A stretch of DNA of 64,000 nt from Bacteroidetes bacterium SB0662_bin_6 (GCA_009839485.1 VXPQ01000032.1:216982-280981), one strand, 5' to 3'; positions 46,031 to 56,339 are shown, numbered from the stretch's first letter. A program made the numbers and translations. Notes: generated by a model not told the origin, from the letters alone.

Positions 46031-48244
46031 CTACTTCACCAGCATCATCCGTCTGGTCTGTACAAAGGAGGCGCCCGCTTCGAGGCGGTACAAATACACC
46101 CCTGACGTAAGCCCGGAGGCATCGAACCGCACCGTGTGTTCGCCACCGGCCAGCGACGTATTGTCGAGCAGCGCAGCCACCTCCCGGCCCAGCACATCGA
46201 ATACGCGCAGCGTCACCTGCTCCGCTTGCGGCAACTGGAAACGAATAGTGGTGACCGGATTGAACGGATTCGGATAATTCTGCGCCAGGGCATACGCTTC
46301 CGGCAATTCCGAAGGACCTTCACTCGACGTGGGGGCTTCCGGGCCGACCATCGCCACGGTTTGCCACTGGCTCGGCGTCCTCCACCAGTTGTTGTCTACC
46401 GTGGGATTCAGGCTCCATGTGATCTGGTGATCGCGGGCGCTCCCATCCCGGTCGTTCAGCGAAATCGTAAAGGGAAAGAAGCGGACTTCGCCGGGGCCTG
46501 GGAAGGCGGGGCTCGCATCGCCTGCCTTCTTGATGGCGGAGAAAGGAAAGAGCGCCAGGATCTTGTAGCCGCCCGTCATGGAAGCGTACGCGGCATTCCC
46601 CGGATCGAGGTTGTCCTCGCCAAAATACACAAACGTTCTCGCATTCGCATTGGCTGCGGACCCGTGCGGGGACAGGCGGAACTGGTAATCGGGGTATTCC
46701 CCGCGTGCGAGGTCGCTGTGTGGAGAACCGCCCAGTACCGACCCCCCGGCGTCGCGCACATCGTAGTTGCCCCATCCGAATTCAATGGAATCGTACTGCC
46801 AGGCCCTGGCCGGGGACTCGCTTGACGGAGCGAATTGCAGCATATCGTCGGTAACCTCGGCATAGATATACAGTTCGCCGTCGTTCGCCTCCGTATACGC
46901 CATCCAGACGGATCCGGAGAGATCGCTGTTGTCTGTGGGCAACACTGCAGCGTCGGCGATCTGCGAATGCGTATCGTCAATAACGAACGGCATGGCCCCG
47001 GAAGGAAAATTTTCCTTCGATACGTTCCCTGCACTGACATCGTCGAACAGTGCGTCGGCTTCGTCTTCCGTCAACGATACCACCGACGGCGAAACAGCAG
47101 CATTCGGATTATTGATTTCTTTGGCGCTGTTCGACGCGTCCGGATTCTCCGTTCCCAATAAGCTCAGACTCGTTACCGCATAGTAGATGGTCGAGCCAAG
47201 GGACGCATGAGGCAATTCCGCCCGGTGCCGCACCTCGAAAGCATCCGCCTCGAAGGAAACCGTCTCGAGCAACGCTACACCCGGAGCACTTGCATCCGTG
47301 ATCGGCTCCGTGCCGGCATACACATTGTACCCCCCGAAAGCAGGATTGTGGGTCCAGGAAACGACATTGAAGGGACCGTCCGCTGTCACCTCTATGCCGG
47401 ACATGGCTGCAGGTTGTCCCGCAGCATCTGCCAGGTCAAGGCTGGCGGGACCGATATACACATCGTCCAGGTAGACCTTTCCCCCGTCGTCCGAGGCACT
47501 GCCCCAGTCCCAGAAGGGGCCCATGGCGCGCACATTGTTCCATTCGAATTCCGTCCACAGATTACGATTCTCCGTGGTGTGCGGACCCCGGAGATCAAGC
47601 GCTACCCCCTGACCCCCATTGATGCGGCTTGACCAGGTGCCGCCGTATACCCAGTGCGCGTCCATTCCCGAGATGGAACCATTTGTCTTGCCGTCTTCAA
47701 GTTGCTGCCAGGTCGGGGGCGGGAGCTTCGCCGTCACCTCGTGCCACACTCCGTCGCACATGCTCCTCGGTACGGTCCAGCGCAGGCGGAAAGGATAGTT
47801 GGACGCATCGTCGTCAAAATCCTCGAACATGATCGCGAGATTATTCTGCGCTTCGCAATGCGCTGCGTTCTGCGTCTCCACCAGGATACGGAAGTGGAGC
47901 ACATTCCCGGCGTCCCGGTTGGCCGACATGTCGACGGCCGGATCGAAACGAAACGCCTGGTACCCCCAATTGCGGTTGTTGAACTGCATCGCCTTGTTGG
48001 AGGCGTCTTTCGGGTCTTCAACCACGACGCCATCCACCTGAGGAAGGGTAGCATTCACCCCATCCACGAAAAAGATATAGTGGTCGCCAAGCGGCTCGAC
48101 CTGCGCCTCTGCGTTATGCGCAACAATGCCCGCGAAAAACAGGACCGCCGCAGCGCCTCCCGCAAACCGGGCTATGACACGATGAACCGCGCGATGGACA
48201 CGATTCCCGGAACGGCTTGTCCGGTAACTCTTCACGATACGCAT
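46031..48244 (-). CDS. Secreted carbohydrate-binding protein with CBM9-like and T9SS sorting domains
   Basis: A 737-residue exported protein; the signal peptide is preceded by a long basic n-region (cleavage near HNAEAQ, about residue 48). The first 270 residues are a beta-sandwich-like module rich in Trp and Asp (NRNWGYQAFRF, WTEFEWNNVRAMGPFW); then comes an FN3-like segment (about 285-370). A CBM9-like module (about 415-635) with GSVWMAYTEANDGELYIYAEVTD follows. The last 80 residues are a Por-type sorting domain (NYPNPFNPVTTIRF...VFDVLGREVA...GVYLYRLEAG), so the protein is exported by T9SS and attached to the surface. No catalytic domain is recognisable; it may bind plant or algal glycan. 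Confidence 0.82.
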   Translation of the reverse strand: MRIVKSYRTSRSGNRVHRAVHRVIARFAGGAAAVLFFAGIVAHNAEAQVEPLGDHYIFFVDGVNATLPQVDGVVVEDPKDASNKAMQFNNRNWGYQAFRFDPAVDMSANRDAGNVLHFRILVETQNAAHCEAQNNLAIMFEDFDDDASNYPFRLRWTVPRSMCDGVWHEVTAKLPPPTWQQLEDGKTNGSISGMDAHWVYGGTWSSRINGGQGVALDLRGPHTTENRNLWTEFEWNNVRAMGPFWDWGSASDDGGKVYLDDVYIGPASLDLADAAGQPAAMSGIEVTADGPFNVVSWTHNPAFGGYNVYAGTEPITDASAPGVALLETVSFEADAFEVRHRAELPHASLGSTIYYAVTSLSLLGTENPDASNSAKEINNPNAAVSPSVVSLTEDEADALFDDVSAGNVSKENFPSGAMPFVIDDTHSQIADAAVLPTDNSDLSGSVWMAYTEANDGELYIYAEVTDDMLQFAPSSESPARAWQYDSIEFGWGNYDVRDAGGSVLGGSPHSDLARGEYPDYQFRLSPHGSAANANARTFVYFGEDNLDPGNAAYASMTGGYKILALFPFSAIKKAGDASPAFPGPGEVRFFPFTISLNDRDGSARDHQITWSLNPTVDNNWWRTPSQWQTVAMVGPEAPTSSEGPSELPEAYALAQNYPNPFNPVTTIRFQLPQAEQVTLRVFDVLGREVAALLDNTSLAGGEHTVRFDASGLTSGVYLYRLEAGASFVQTRRMMLVK

Positions 48245-48307
48245 AGGGGGCTCGCTCGGAAAGTTGAGGGTTGAGAGATGTTTATGACGTGGGGTGTGAC
48301 TACTTAC

Positions 48308-48352
48308 ATGAAATTTTCATACCATGCAAGGTGTTTTCCATGGATGCATCCA
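48308..48352. promoter_or_regulatory. Two perfect palindromes in the divergent promoter region
   Basis: ATGAAATTTTCAT (48308-48320) and TGGATGCATCCA (48341-48352) are both perfect inverted repeats, their centres about 33 bases apart, in the 162-base gap between the divergent CBM9-like and GH5 genes. They are good candidates for operators that control both secreted proteins together. Confidence 0.4.
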
Positions 48353-48406
48353 ATGCACATCAAGGCGTGCGCGTAACGCCCCTGTACCGTAACGCAGGAA
48401 GCTGCG

Positions 48407-50479
48407 ATGAAAAATCACCTTAAGAACAGGGTACGCGCGATAGCGAAAGGCGGCATCCGGTATGTCGCAGGAGTTGTTTCGGCGTTTCTCCTGATCCTTC
48501 CGGCACAGGGGCAGGGCTTTTTCCGGACTGAAGGCACAAAGATTCTCGATCGGGACGGCAATCCGGCAATCATACGCGGCCTTGGGCTGGGCGGCTGGCT
48601 CGTGCCGGAGGGATACATGGTGCATATGACTGCCATTGACGGGGGATCTCCGCGCACCATCCGGGCACAGATAGTGGACCTGATTGGCGAGCAGGGGGCA
48701 GATCGCTTCTTCGAGCTATACCGGGCCAAATACGTCGCGGAAAAAGATATTGCGGCCATTGCCGAGTGGGGATTCGATCATATCCGCCTGCCCATGCATT
48801 ACAACCTGCTCTTCGACCCCGATACGGAAACGTTTATCGAGAGCGGGTTTGAGCTGATCGACACCTTCCTCGACTGGTGCCGCAAGTACGAACTCGACGT
48901 CATTCTGGACATGCACGCCGCGCCGGGCGCACAGAGCGAGCACAACATCAGCGACAGCGACGGCGAGGCCCGTTTATGGACAGAGCCCGTCCCGTACCAG
49001 GACCAACTGGTGACCATATGGACCGAGATTGCCCGGCGCTACGTCGACGATCCGCTTATCATCGGATACGATCTGATCAATGAACCTGTAACACCCAACT
49101 CAATCGGTGACGACGAGGTTCAGGCCGACGCCCTCCGTGCATTGTACGTGCGGCTCGCCGAAGCCATTCGCCAGATCGATACCAATCATATCCTCTTCAT
49201 AGAGGGAAATTATTTCGCCACTCACTTCTACAAACTGGAGCCTCCGTTCGACGACAATATGGTCTACGCCTTCCACAAGTACTGGAACGCCACGGACGTC
49301 GGCACCATCAACTATCTTCTGGATCTGAGGGCAAGAAACAACGTCCCGCTCTGGCTGGGAGAATCGGGGGAAAACTCGAATCCGTGGTTTTATGAGGTGA
49401 CCCGGCTTGCGGAAAGATACGGGATCGGATGGAACTGGTGGACGCACAAGAAAATAGCGACGATCACCAGCCCGCTTTCCGCACCGTTTGCGCCAGGATA
49501 TAAAGAGGTGGTCGATTACTTGAATGCTCCTCCGCACGCCCCCAAACCCCGCCCTTCTGAACGGGCGGCCAGCGAGGCGCTGTTCGCCATGGCCGAGGGA
49601 TTGGACCTCGACTCCTGCATCACACGGCCCGGTGTCCTTGCGGCGCTGTTGGATCCGGATTACGCCACGCTGCGCAAACCCTTCAAGGAACATCCAATAC
49701 CCGGCATCATCAATGCCGCGGAGTACGACATCGGACACGCAGGCGCCACCTACCACGACACCGATCTCATGCGAGTCGATGGGCAAAGCGGAGCCGGCAA
49801 CAACGGGTATGAATACCGCAATGACGGGGTGGACATCGAGAGATCGGAAGACCCGGAAGGATTCGAATATAATGTGGGATGGATGGAAACGACCGAATGG
49901 TTGACCTGGACGGTGCAGATCGATCAGGCAGGAATCTATGACGTCGAATTCCGCGTCGCCGCCGATGCGGCCGGTAATGGCGGCATCCTCTACCTCGCGC
50001 TGAACAACGAACGAATCGGGAGCAATGTACCTGTGCCCGTCACAGGCGGATGGCAGGCATGGACCTCGGTATGGCTGCGCGATGTGACACTGCCCCCCGG
50101 CGAGCATGTCCTGAAACTGGTCGTGCGCAATGGGGGGTTCAACCTGAACCGGATGCGCTTCACGCTGAAGGAGGCCACCGCCGCCGAGCAGGCAGACGAA
50201 ATCCCGAAGGGAATGCAACTGGACGGAGCCTGGCCCAACCCGTTTTCCGGAGAGGTCAACCTGGCGTTCCGGACCGACCGACCCGTACGGGCCCGGCTTG
50301 AGATGGTGGACATGCTGGGGCGCACCGTATATGTGCATGCCCCGGAAGCGTTCGGGACGGGAGAGCACATGTGGTCCGTACGCCCCGACCTGCCTACGGG
50401 TATGTATTTCTCGCGCCTGTTTCTGGAAGACGGAGAACGCACGCACCTCCTGACTGCACCCGTAACAGCCATCCCATAG
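48407..50479 (+). CDS. GH5 glycoside hydrolase with CBM6 and T9SS sorting domain
   Basis: A 690-residue secreted enzyme. Signal peptide (about residues 1-36); GH5 barrel (about 40-380) with acid/base Glu226 in YDLINEP and nucleophile Glu319 in LWLGESGEN; CBM6-like module (about 440-590; AAEYDIGHAGATYHDTD...WLTWTVQIDQAGIYDVEFRV); and a C-terminal sorting domain (AWPNPFSGEVNLAF...MVDMLGRTVYV). GH5 members act on beta-glucans, mannans or xylans; the subfamily cannot be assigned by eye. It is divergent from the CBM9-like gene, with shared palindromes between them, and faces the DUF5916 gene on the same strand. Confidence 0.91.
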   Translation: MKNHLKNRVRAIAKGGIRYVAGVVSAFLLILPAQGQGFFRTEGTKILDRDGNPAIIRGLGLGGWLVPEGYMVHMTAIDGGSPRTIRAQIVDLIGEQGADRFFELYRAKYVAEKDIAAIAEWGFDHIRLPMHYNLLFDPDTETFIESGFELIDTFLDWCRKYELDVILDMHAAPGAQSEHNISDSDGEARLWTEPVPYQDQLVTIWTEIARRYVDDPLIIGYDLINEPVTPNSIGDDEVQADALRALYVRLAEAIRQIDTNHILFIEGNYFATHFYKLEPPFDDNMVYAFHKYWNATDVGTINYLLDLRARNNVPLWLGESGENSNPWFYEVTRLAERYGIGWNWWTHKKIATITSPLSAPFAPGYKEVVDYLNAPPHAPKPRPSERAASEALFAMAEGLDLDSCITRPGVLAALLDPDYATLRKPFKEHPIPGIINAAEYDIGHAGATYHDTDLMRVDGQSGAGNNGYEYRNDGVDIERSEDPEGFEYNVGWMETTEWLTWTVQIDQAGIYDVEFRVAADAAGNGGILYLALNNERIGSNVPVPVTGGWQAWTSVWLRDVTLPPGEHVLKLVVRNGGFNLNRMRFTLKEATAAEQADEIPKGMQLDGAWPNPFSGEVNLAFRTDRPVRARLEMVDMLGRTVYVHAPEAFGTGEHMWSVRPDLPTGMYFSRLFLEDGERTHLLTAPVTAIP

Positions 50480-50636
50480 GCAGGATTCGCCCGAATCCTT
50501 GCAACCATCTCCTTTTATTTCCGTATCGCGCAAAAAGGACGGTGGTTCAAAATGGACCCGTAGTCGAGTAGCAAGCATCATCTCTGGCTATTTGACCCGT
50601 CAAAAAGACTTTCGAGTAACCCATCTTCACCCTCTT

Positions 50637-53336
50637 ATGCTTGCGACGGCGCGTATTCTGTGTTTTTTCATACTGGGGTTTGCAGCGATGACGCATCTGG
50701 CTCCCGCAGGCTGGAGCCAGACGCACACCCGCGCACAGGATGTCCCCATGGAGAGCCCCGCCGGAATACAGGCCGTTACCGCGACGGCCACGGTGGAGGC
50801 CATACAGATAGACGGCCACCTGGACGAATCGGCATGGGCTCAGGGAGTAATCGCCGATAAATTTTTCCAGTTGGATCCCGATGAAGGGATGCCGGCGAGC
50901 GAACGCACCGAAGCCATCGTCCTGTTCGACAGCGACGCCATCTATGTCGGCGCCCGCCTGTTCGACAGTGCGCCGGATTCGATTGTCGCCCGTCTGGGCC
51001 GCCGCGATGCAGATCAGGAATCCGATTTTTTCGGCGTCATGCTGGACCCGTATCTGGACCGCCGCAGCGGATACTACTTCGGCCTGAACGCCGCCGGCAC
51101 ACTCTATGACGGGGTGCTCATGAACGACAACGGCGACGATTCCGACTGGGACGGGGTGTGGCAGGGACGCGTCCAGCGAACGTCGTACGGATGGACGGCG
51201 GAGATGCGTATTCCGTATTCGCAACTGCGGTTCTACCAGCAGGATCGGTATGTGTGGGGCATCAACTACATACGCGGCATCTCGCGCAAGCAGGAGCGTG
51301 CGTATCTGGTCTACACGCCCAGTGACGAAAGCGGCTTTGTGAGCCGCTTCCCGGAACTGGTGGGCATTCGGGATATCAGCCCGAGCCGTCAACTGGAAAT
51401 TATCCCGTATGTCACGTCGCGCGCCTCCTACGATCAAACGGTCAGTGACGGCAATCCCTTCAACGACGGCTCCGTGTACGGTCTGGACGGCGGCGTGGAC
51501 GTACGGTACGCCCTGACATCCAACCTGACGATGAACGCCACGGTAAACCCGGATTTCGGGCAGGTGGAGGTGGACCCTGCGGTCATCAACCTGAGCGATT
51601 ACGAGACATACTTCTCGGAAAAGCGCCCGTTTTTCGTGGAAGGGGCTTCCGTGTTCGGCGGCTTCGGGAGGGGCGGGCCCAGATTTAACCTGAGTTTCAA
51701 TAACAGTCCGGAATTTTTTTACAGCCGCCGGATCGGGCGCTCGCCGGCGGGCAGGTTGCCTGATCATGCGTTTTCGGATGTGCCGGACGGCACGCGGATA
51801 CTCGGCGCCACGAAGGTCGTGGGCAAGTTGGCCGGCAGCTGGAACGTGGGAACGCTGCAGGCGCTCACGGCCCGGGAGCATGCCCGGCTGCAGAGCGGGA
51901 ACGGGGTGCGATCCGAAGCGGAAGCAGAGCCGGCGACCTACTACGGCGTCTACCGCGCCCAGAAAGAATTCGCGGACGGGCGCCACGGACTGGGCTTCAT
52001 GTCCACGGTCAACCAGCGGTTTTTCTCGGACGAGCGCCTCATGGATCAGATGAACAAGCGGTCGTTGGGTTTCGGCGTGGACGGGTGGACCTTTCTCGAC
52101 AGGGAAAATACCTGGGTGCTTAACGGTTGGGCCGGTTTGTCCCATCTCAACGGGACCGAGCAGCGGCTGCTCGATATCCAGCGCAGTTCGTTGCATTACT
52201 TCCAGCGCCCGGACATCGATCATGTCCGCATCGACAGCAGCGCCACATCGCTGAGCGGATGGGCCGGACGCCTTGGGCTGAGCAAGGAACGCGGACGCTT
52301 ATCCTTCAATACGGCGATCGAAGCAGTATCCCCTTCCTTCGACGTAAACGACGCCGGCTTCCAATCCGGATCGGACGCCATCAATGGCCATATCGGCCTC
52401 GGGTACAGCTGGCCCGACCCCACCCGCTTTACAAGAGATGCCTTCGTACTTGCCGCCCTGTTCCGGGGTGTCGACTTCTCCGGAAATGCGTTCTCGACGG
52501 GGGCCTTCGTCTTCTCCCGCATCGAATTCCTGAATTACTACACAGCGTTCGGCCGCCTTTTCGTCGTCCCGGAAACCGTGAGTACGCGGCGCACGCGCGG
52601 CGGTCCGTTGACGCTGGAGCCACCGGGTATGGGAATGGACGTATCCGTGTATTCGGACCGGCGCAAGAATTTTGTGGTCGGCCTGGGCGTGGATATGGAA
52701 AGTGGGAAATCAGGAAGGGAAACGGGACTGGAGGTGGACATCGAGTGGCAGGCGGCGCCCAATGTAGCCCTTGCGCTCAGCCCTTCCGTTTCATGGGAAA
52801 CCGAAAAGAGCCAGTGGGTCGGCGCCTTCGACGACCCGTTGGCCACCCGGACATTCGGAAAGCGGTACGTATTCGCCAAACTCGATCAGATAACCCTGTC
52901 GTCCACCGTGCGGCTCAACTGGACGTTTACTCCGGAACTGAGTTTTCAGTTGTATGCGCAACCCCTCATCTCTGTGGGCGACTACTCGGAGTACAAGGAA
53001 CTGGCCCGCTCACGCTCCTATGACTTCGTACGCTACGGGGAAGCAGGTTCGACCTTCGATGCGGAAACCCTTGTAGCGGACCCGGACGGACCCGACGGAC
53101 TTGCCCAAACCATCGAGCTTCCCAATCGCGACTTCAATATAGCCTCGCTCCGGGGAACGGCTGTGGTGCGCTGGGAATACCGGCCGGGCTCCACGCTGTA
53201 TCTGGTCTGGACGCAACAGCGATCCGACTTCACGGACGATCCCTACTTCGAATTCGGCCCGTCGTTCAACCAGTTGGCTACTGCGCCCATGGAGAACGTG
53301 TTCGTGCTGAAGATGAACTGGTGGTTCAGCTCGTAG
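50637..53336 (+). CDS. DUF5916 family outer-membrane protein with CBM9-like N-terminal domain
   Basis: An 899-residue protein with a signal peptide (cleavage near GWSQT, residue about 29), a CBM9-like beta-sandwich (about residues 55-225; IDGHLDESAWAQG at its start) and a large C-terminal barrel-like domain rich in aromatic beta strands, ending with Phe/Trp (FVLKMNWWFSS), typical of outer-membrane insertion. YETYFSEKRPFFVEGASVF is a hallmark of DUF5916. Function is unknown; related proteins occur next to glycan or hydroxyl-compound genes. The Met at 50637 fits the signal peptide; a 46-codon in-frame extension upstream is unlikely. Confidence 0.88.
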   Translation: MLATARILCFFILGFAAMTHLAPAGWSQTHTRAQDVPMESPAGIQAVTATATVEAIQIDGHLDESAWAQGVIADKFFQLDPDEGMPASERTEAIVLFDSDAIYVGARLFDSAPDSIVARLGRRDADQESDFFGVMLDPYLDRRSGYYFGLNAAGTLYDGVLMNDNGDDSDWDGVWQGRVQRTSYGWTAEMRIPYSQLRFYQQDRYVWGINYIRGISRKQERAYLVYTPSDESGFVSRFPELVGIRDISPSRQLEIIPYVTSRASYDQTVSDGNPFNDGSVYGLDGGVDVRYALTSNLTMNATVNPDFGQVEVDPAVINLSDYETYFSEKRPFFVEGASVFGGFGRGGPRFNLSFNNSPEFFYSRRIGRSPAGRLPDHAFSDVPDGTRILGATKVVGKLAGSWNVGTLQALTAREHARLQSGNGVRSEAEAEPATYYGVYRAQKEFADGRHGLGFMSTVNQRFFSDERLMDQMNKRSLGFGVDGWTFLDRENTWVLNGWAGLSHLNGTEQRLLDIQRSSLHYFQRPDIDHVRIDSSATSLSGWAGRLGLSKERGRLSFNTAIEAVSPSFDVNDAGFQSGSDAINGHIGLGYSWPDPTRFTRDAFVLAALFRGVDFSGNAFSTGAFVFSRIEFLNYYTAFGRLFVVPETVSTRRTRGGPLTLEPPGMGMDVSVYSDRRKNFVVGLGVDMESGKSGRETGLEVDIEWQAAPNVALALSPSVSWETEKSQWVGAFDDPLATRTFGKRYVFAKLDQITLSSTVRLNWTFTPELSFQLYAQPLISVGDYSEYKELARSRSYDFVRYGEAGSTFDAETLVADPDGPDGLAQTIELPNRDFNIASLRGTAVVRWEYRPGSTLYLVWTQQRSDFTDDPYFEFGPSFNQLATAPMENVFVLKMNWWFSS

Positions 53337-53366
53337 GAGTCCGGGCAAAGGGAAGGCAACCAGGCC

Positions 53367-54791
53367 CTAACGATCCGTGCGAAAAGGCGCCGCGGGCAGC
53401 CCTTCCTCGTTGTAGAGATTGGCGCGGTCGGGGTTATCGGCCCACGCATACCGTACGGCCACGGGGGTTTCGACCGAATCACTCGACACCACCACCGTCT
53501 CGCCGTCGATACGGGCATCGGCCCATACGAATCGTCCGTCGGGCCCGGCTATGGAGAATCCTCCCGGCTGCGACGATCCGCGGGCGACAAGACCCGATCC
53601 CGTGTGATCGAACGACAGAATCACGCGGTCGCCTTCCACGACATGATCGCGATGGATCGGCCCGGAATATACCAGGTCCTCCGCATACGCAAGATGCCGA
53701 GCGGCCAGGGAAAGACGAAGGCCGACGTCCTGTTTGTTGCGCGGGTGGATATCGTCCGCCTCCCCGATATCGATCGTGATGGCCTGACCGACATGGGGCA
53801 GCGTCAGAGCAGCCGACTGCGACTCGCGCATAAGCGCCCAGTTACTGTCTCCCGGTTCAAGGGGAGCGGCGCGGAACCCGGCAAGGGAAACGAACAGGAA
53901 GGGCGCCGCATCGTTTCCCCAGGCGTTGCGCCAACTGGATATAAGGGACTGGAACTGCATGGCGTACCGTCCGGCGTCTTCCGGGTTGCCCGCGTTGGAT
54001 TCGCCCTGATACCAAAGGAATCCCGTAATCGGAAAGGACAGCAGCGGATGAATCATTTTGTTGTACAGCAACGTGGGCTGGTGGTTGGTCCTTTCCTCGC
54101 CGCTTTCTTTATGCTCGTTGAGCCGCCGGGCAATTTCTTCGGGAGGCATCATCAAGGCATCCGGCTCCAGCCATGCCTCTATCCGACTGCCTCCCCAGGA
54201 GATGTTGAGAATGCCCACAGGAATATCTACCGAAGTGCGTAAGGAACGCGCGAAGTAGTACCCCACGGCGCTGAATTGCCCCACGTGGCTTGAATCCGTC
54301 GAGTGCCATTCCCCGCCCGCCAGCGTCGGCTCCGGTGCGTAAGCCCACGAACGGGGCACCTTGAAATGCCGAATATGCGGGTCGTTGGCGGAGCGTATCT
54401 CGTTTTCCGCATCCGCGGAATTGGCGACGGTCCATTCCATGTTGGACTGCCCCGAGGCGATCCATACGTCACCGAACCAGACATCCTGTATGTCCAGGGT
54501 CCGATCTCCGGCGGATATCGTCAGCGTGTGTGGGCCGCCGGCGTCCCGGGGCTCCAGTGTGCCCCGCCAGGTTCCGTCAGGCCCTGCTTCCGCCTCCTGA
54601 ACCATGCTGTCGAACGTAATCGTAACGGACGTTCCGGAGGGCGCCGTTCCCCACACCGGAACCACCGCGTTTCGTTGCAGGACCGCGCCCTCCGAGAAAA
54701 GACGGGAGACAGTGAACGAATCGACCGAAGCAGATTGTCCATAGGCGGTACCGCTCACGGCAATCATGCAGGTGAGGAACAGCGCCTTCAT
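53367..54791 (-). CDS. Exported sialate O-acetylesterase-like carbohydrate esterase (SGNH)
   Basis: A 474-residue SASA-family esterase with a signal peptide (residues 1-19). Catalytic Ser116 is in WIASGQSNMEW; oxyanion Gly/Asn residues are in ILNISWGGSRIEAW and GFLWYQGESNAGNPEDAGRY; the Asp-His pair is in DDIHPRNKQDVGLRL. Family members remove O-acetyl groups from sialic acid, xylan or rhamnogalacturonan. Near xylan-degrading genes, acetylated xylan or pectin is at least as likely a substrate as sialic acid. It is on the - strand 150 bases downstream of the Gfo/Idh gene pair. Confidence 0.9.
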   Translation of the reverse strand: MKALFLTCMIAVSGTAYGQSASVDSFTVSRLFSEGAVLQRNAVVPVWGTAPSGTSVTITFDSMVQEAEAGPDGTWRGTLEPRDAGGPHTLTISAGDRTLDIQDVWFGDVWIASGQSNMEWTVANSADAENEIRSANDPHIRHFKVPRSWAYAPEPTLAGGEWHSTDSSHVGQFSAVGYYFARSLRTSVDIPVGILNISWGGSRIEAWLEPDALMMPPEEIARRLNEHKESGEERTNHQPTLLYNKMIHPLLSFPITGFLWYQGESNAGNPEDAGRYAMQFQSLISSWRNAWGNDAAPFLFVSLAGFRAAPLEPGDSNWALMRESQSAALTLPHVGQAITIDIGEADDIHPRNKQDVGLRLSLAARHLAYAEDLVYSGPIHRDHVVEGDRVILSFDHTGSGLVARGSSQPGGFSIAGPDGRFVWADARIDGETVVVSSDSVETPVAVRYAWADNPDRANLYNEEGLPAAPFRTDR

Positions 54792-54944
54792 AAAGTGGAG
54801 GGTTTTTCCGGGCCGGAAAGTCATGGTAGTATGTGGTGTGGTGGAATCAGAGCAACCGAAAAACGGATCCGCAAGGGCTGCTACCTGCGCTGCCAGAACG
54901 CCTTACCTCCTTAGAAAGGTGGTGCGCGATGCGGTTGACAGCGC

Positions 54945-56339
54945 TTATCGGCTCAAGGCATACGCTTGCGTGGTAATAAAATATTTGGTCAGCAAGTTGG
55001 TGCGCTCCCACACCGGCAATGCGCCATCGGCGAGGTATTGCAGATACTGTTCCGTGACTCTCGTGAAGTGTTCTTCATGCCCTTCCTTGTAGTCCTCCGG
55101 AATATTGATTTTCCATCCGAATTCGGACGGCTCGGCGGATAATCCCGAATACCGGGGACTCAGGCTTTCCAGCGCTTCACGGAGTATCAAGTCAAATTCC
55201 TGCGGATCCGCGCCTTCGAGCGACTCCACATACAGAGTCGCTGCATATTGCTGCGCTTCATCCTGGCGAATCACCAGGTTGGCGCGGGTGCCCCGCATAA
55301 TCGAATAATGCGTATCGCCGCCCTCCGGATTTTCGAAACCCCACCGCACCGATACCTTGCCATGAATCCCGCGGACTTTGAACACAAATTCTCCATTGGC
55401 CGCCACGGCGAGGATGGAATCGTTTTCGATACCCGGCGCCAGGTAGTCGGGGTAGGCTGCTTCGCGGGTGGCCTTTGCGAATTGCGAGGGGGTCAGCGGG
55501 GTATCCCAGCTTCGGGCCGTGATCACTTCGACCCCATCGTCCGGATTTTCGTAATCGACAGGTTCTTCGGGAAAAACCTGCCACATAATAAGATCTACAA
55601 GGTGGGTAGTGACATCCGCAATGGCTTCCCCCTGCTGGTTGACGTCGAAAAACCACACAGGCCTGACCAACGGCTGTCCGGCTACGGTTTTGTAAAAATA
55701 ATGGACGCTCTCTTTGGATATCGCCGGTTCCTCCGGGCTGCCCGCCACCAATTCGCCAAACAGGTCCGGGTCCTGAGACAAGGCTCTTTGCAGAATAGAC
55801 GTGATCTCGTGACGCTCGGTCATGATGTCATTGACGAGTAGCCCCTGTTCGTCCGCCGAGGCCAGCACATCCTTCAACACCGGAAAACGGTCGGGATGAA
55901 TCACCATGGGCTTATCGGCCAATACATGGATGCCTGCATCGACTGCCCGCCGGATATATTCGATCTTCCGTCCATTGTTACCGGCCACAACCATCACGTT
56001 GCCGGGCTTTTCTTCCAGCATCCTCTCCGGATAATCGTCGCCCCGGTAGACCACGGGAACCCAGTGGGTGGGCTGTTCGGGCCGGGTATTGAACCGGTCG
56101 ATCAGGGCCAGATGGCTTTCCAGCTCCTGGCCGTCCGGAGCATAGATGTGCACGGTCTCATCAACCTGGTCGTAGTCGTATTTATGCACTAACCCCGCAT
56201 GAAAATGACCGGGGTCGAGGGTCATCAGCCGTACGGCTTTGTCCACCTCGACGAATTCCGCAGACGATCCGTCTTCACCTGACGTACAAGCCGCCGCGCC
56301 CAGCAAAACGCTAAAGGAAAGAAACAGGGTGATCTTCAT
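54945..56339 (-). CDS. Lipoprotein Gfo/Idh/MocA-like oxidoreductase
   Basis: A 464-residue protein with a lipoprotein signal (LLGAAACTSG). The first strand is unusual: RLMTLDPGHFHAGLVHKY replaces the normal Gly-x-Gly-x-x-Gly nucleotide loop, as in a subgroup annotated as putative oxidoreductase C-terminal-domain proteins. HVLADKPMVIHPDRF corresponds to the EKP motif with Asp for Glu. The C-terminal domain has VTTHLVDLIMWQVFPEEP. Its start codon overlaps the stop of the upstream Gfo/Idh gene by four bases (ATGA), so the two are translationally coupled and probably act together. Confidence 0.87.
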   Translation of the reverse strand: MKITLFLSFSVLLGAAACTSGEDGSSAEFVEVDKAVRLMTLDPGHFHAGLVHKYDYDQVDETVHIYAPDGQELESHLALIDRFNTRPEQPTHWVPVVYRGDDYPERMLEEKPGNVMVVAGNNGRKIEYIRRAVDAGIHVLADKPMVIHPDRFPVLKDVLASADEQGLLVNDIMTERHEITSILQRALSQDPDLFGELVAGSPEEPAISKESVHYFYKTVAGQPLVRPVWFFDVNQQGEAIADVTTHLVDLIMWQVFPEEPVDYENPDDGVEVITARSWDTPLTPSQFAKATREAAYPDYLAPGIENDSILAVAANGEFVFKVRGIHGKVSVRWGFENPEGGDTHYSIMRGTRANLVIRQDEAQQYAATLYVESLEGADPQEFDLILREALESLSPRYSGLSAEPSEFGWKINIPEDYKEGHEEHFTRVTEQYLQYLADGALPVWERTNLLTKYFITTQAYALSR

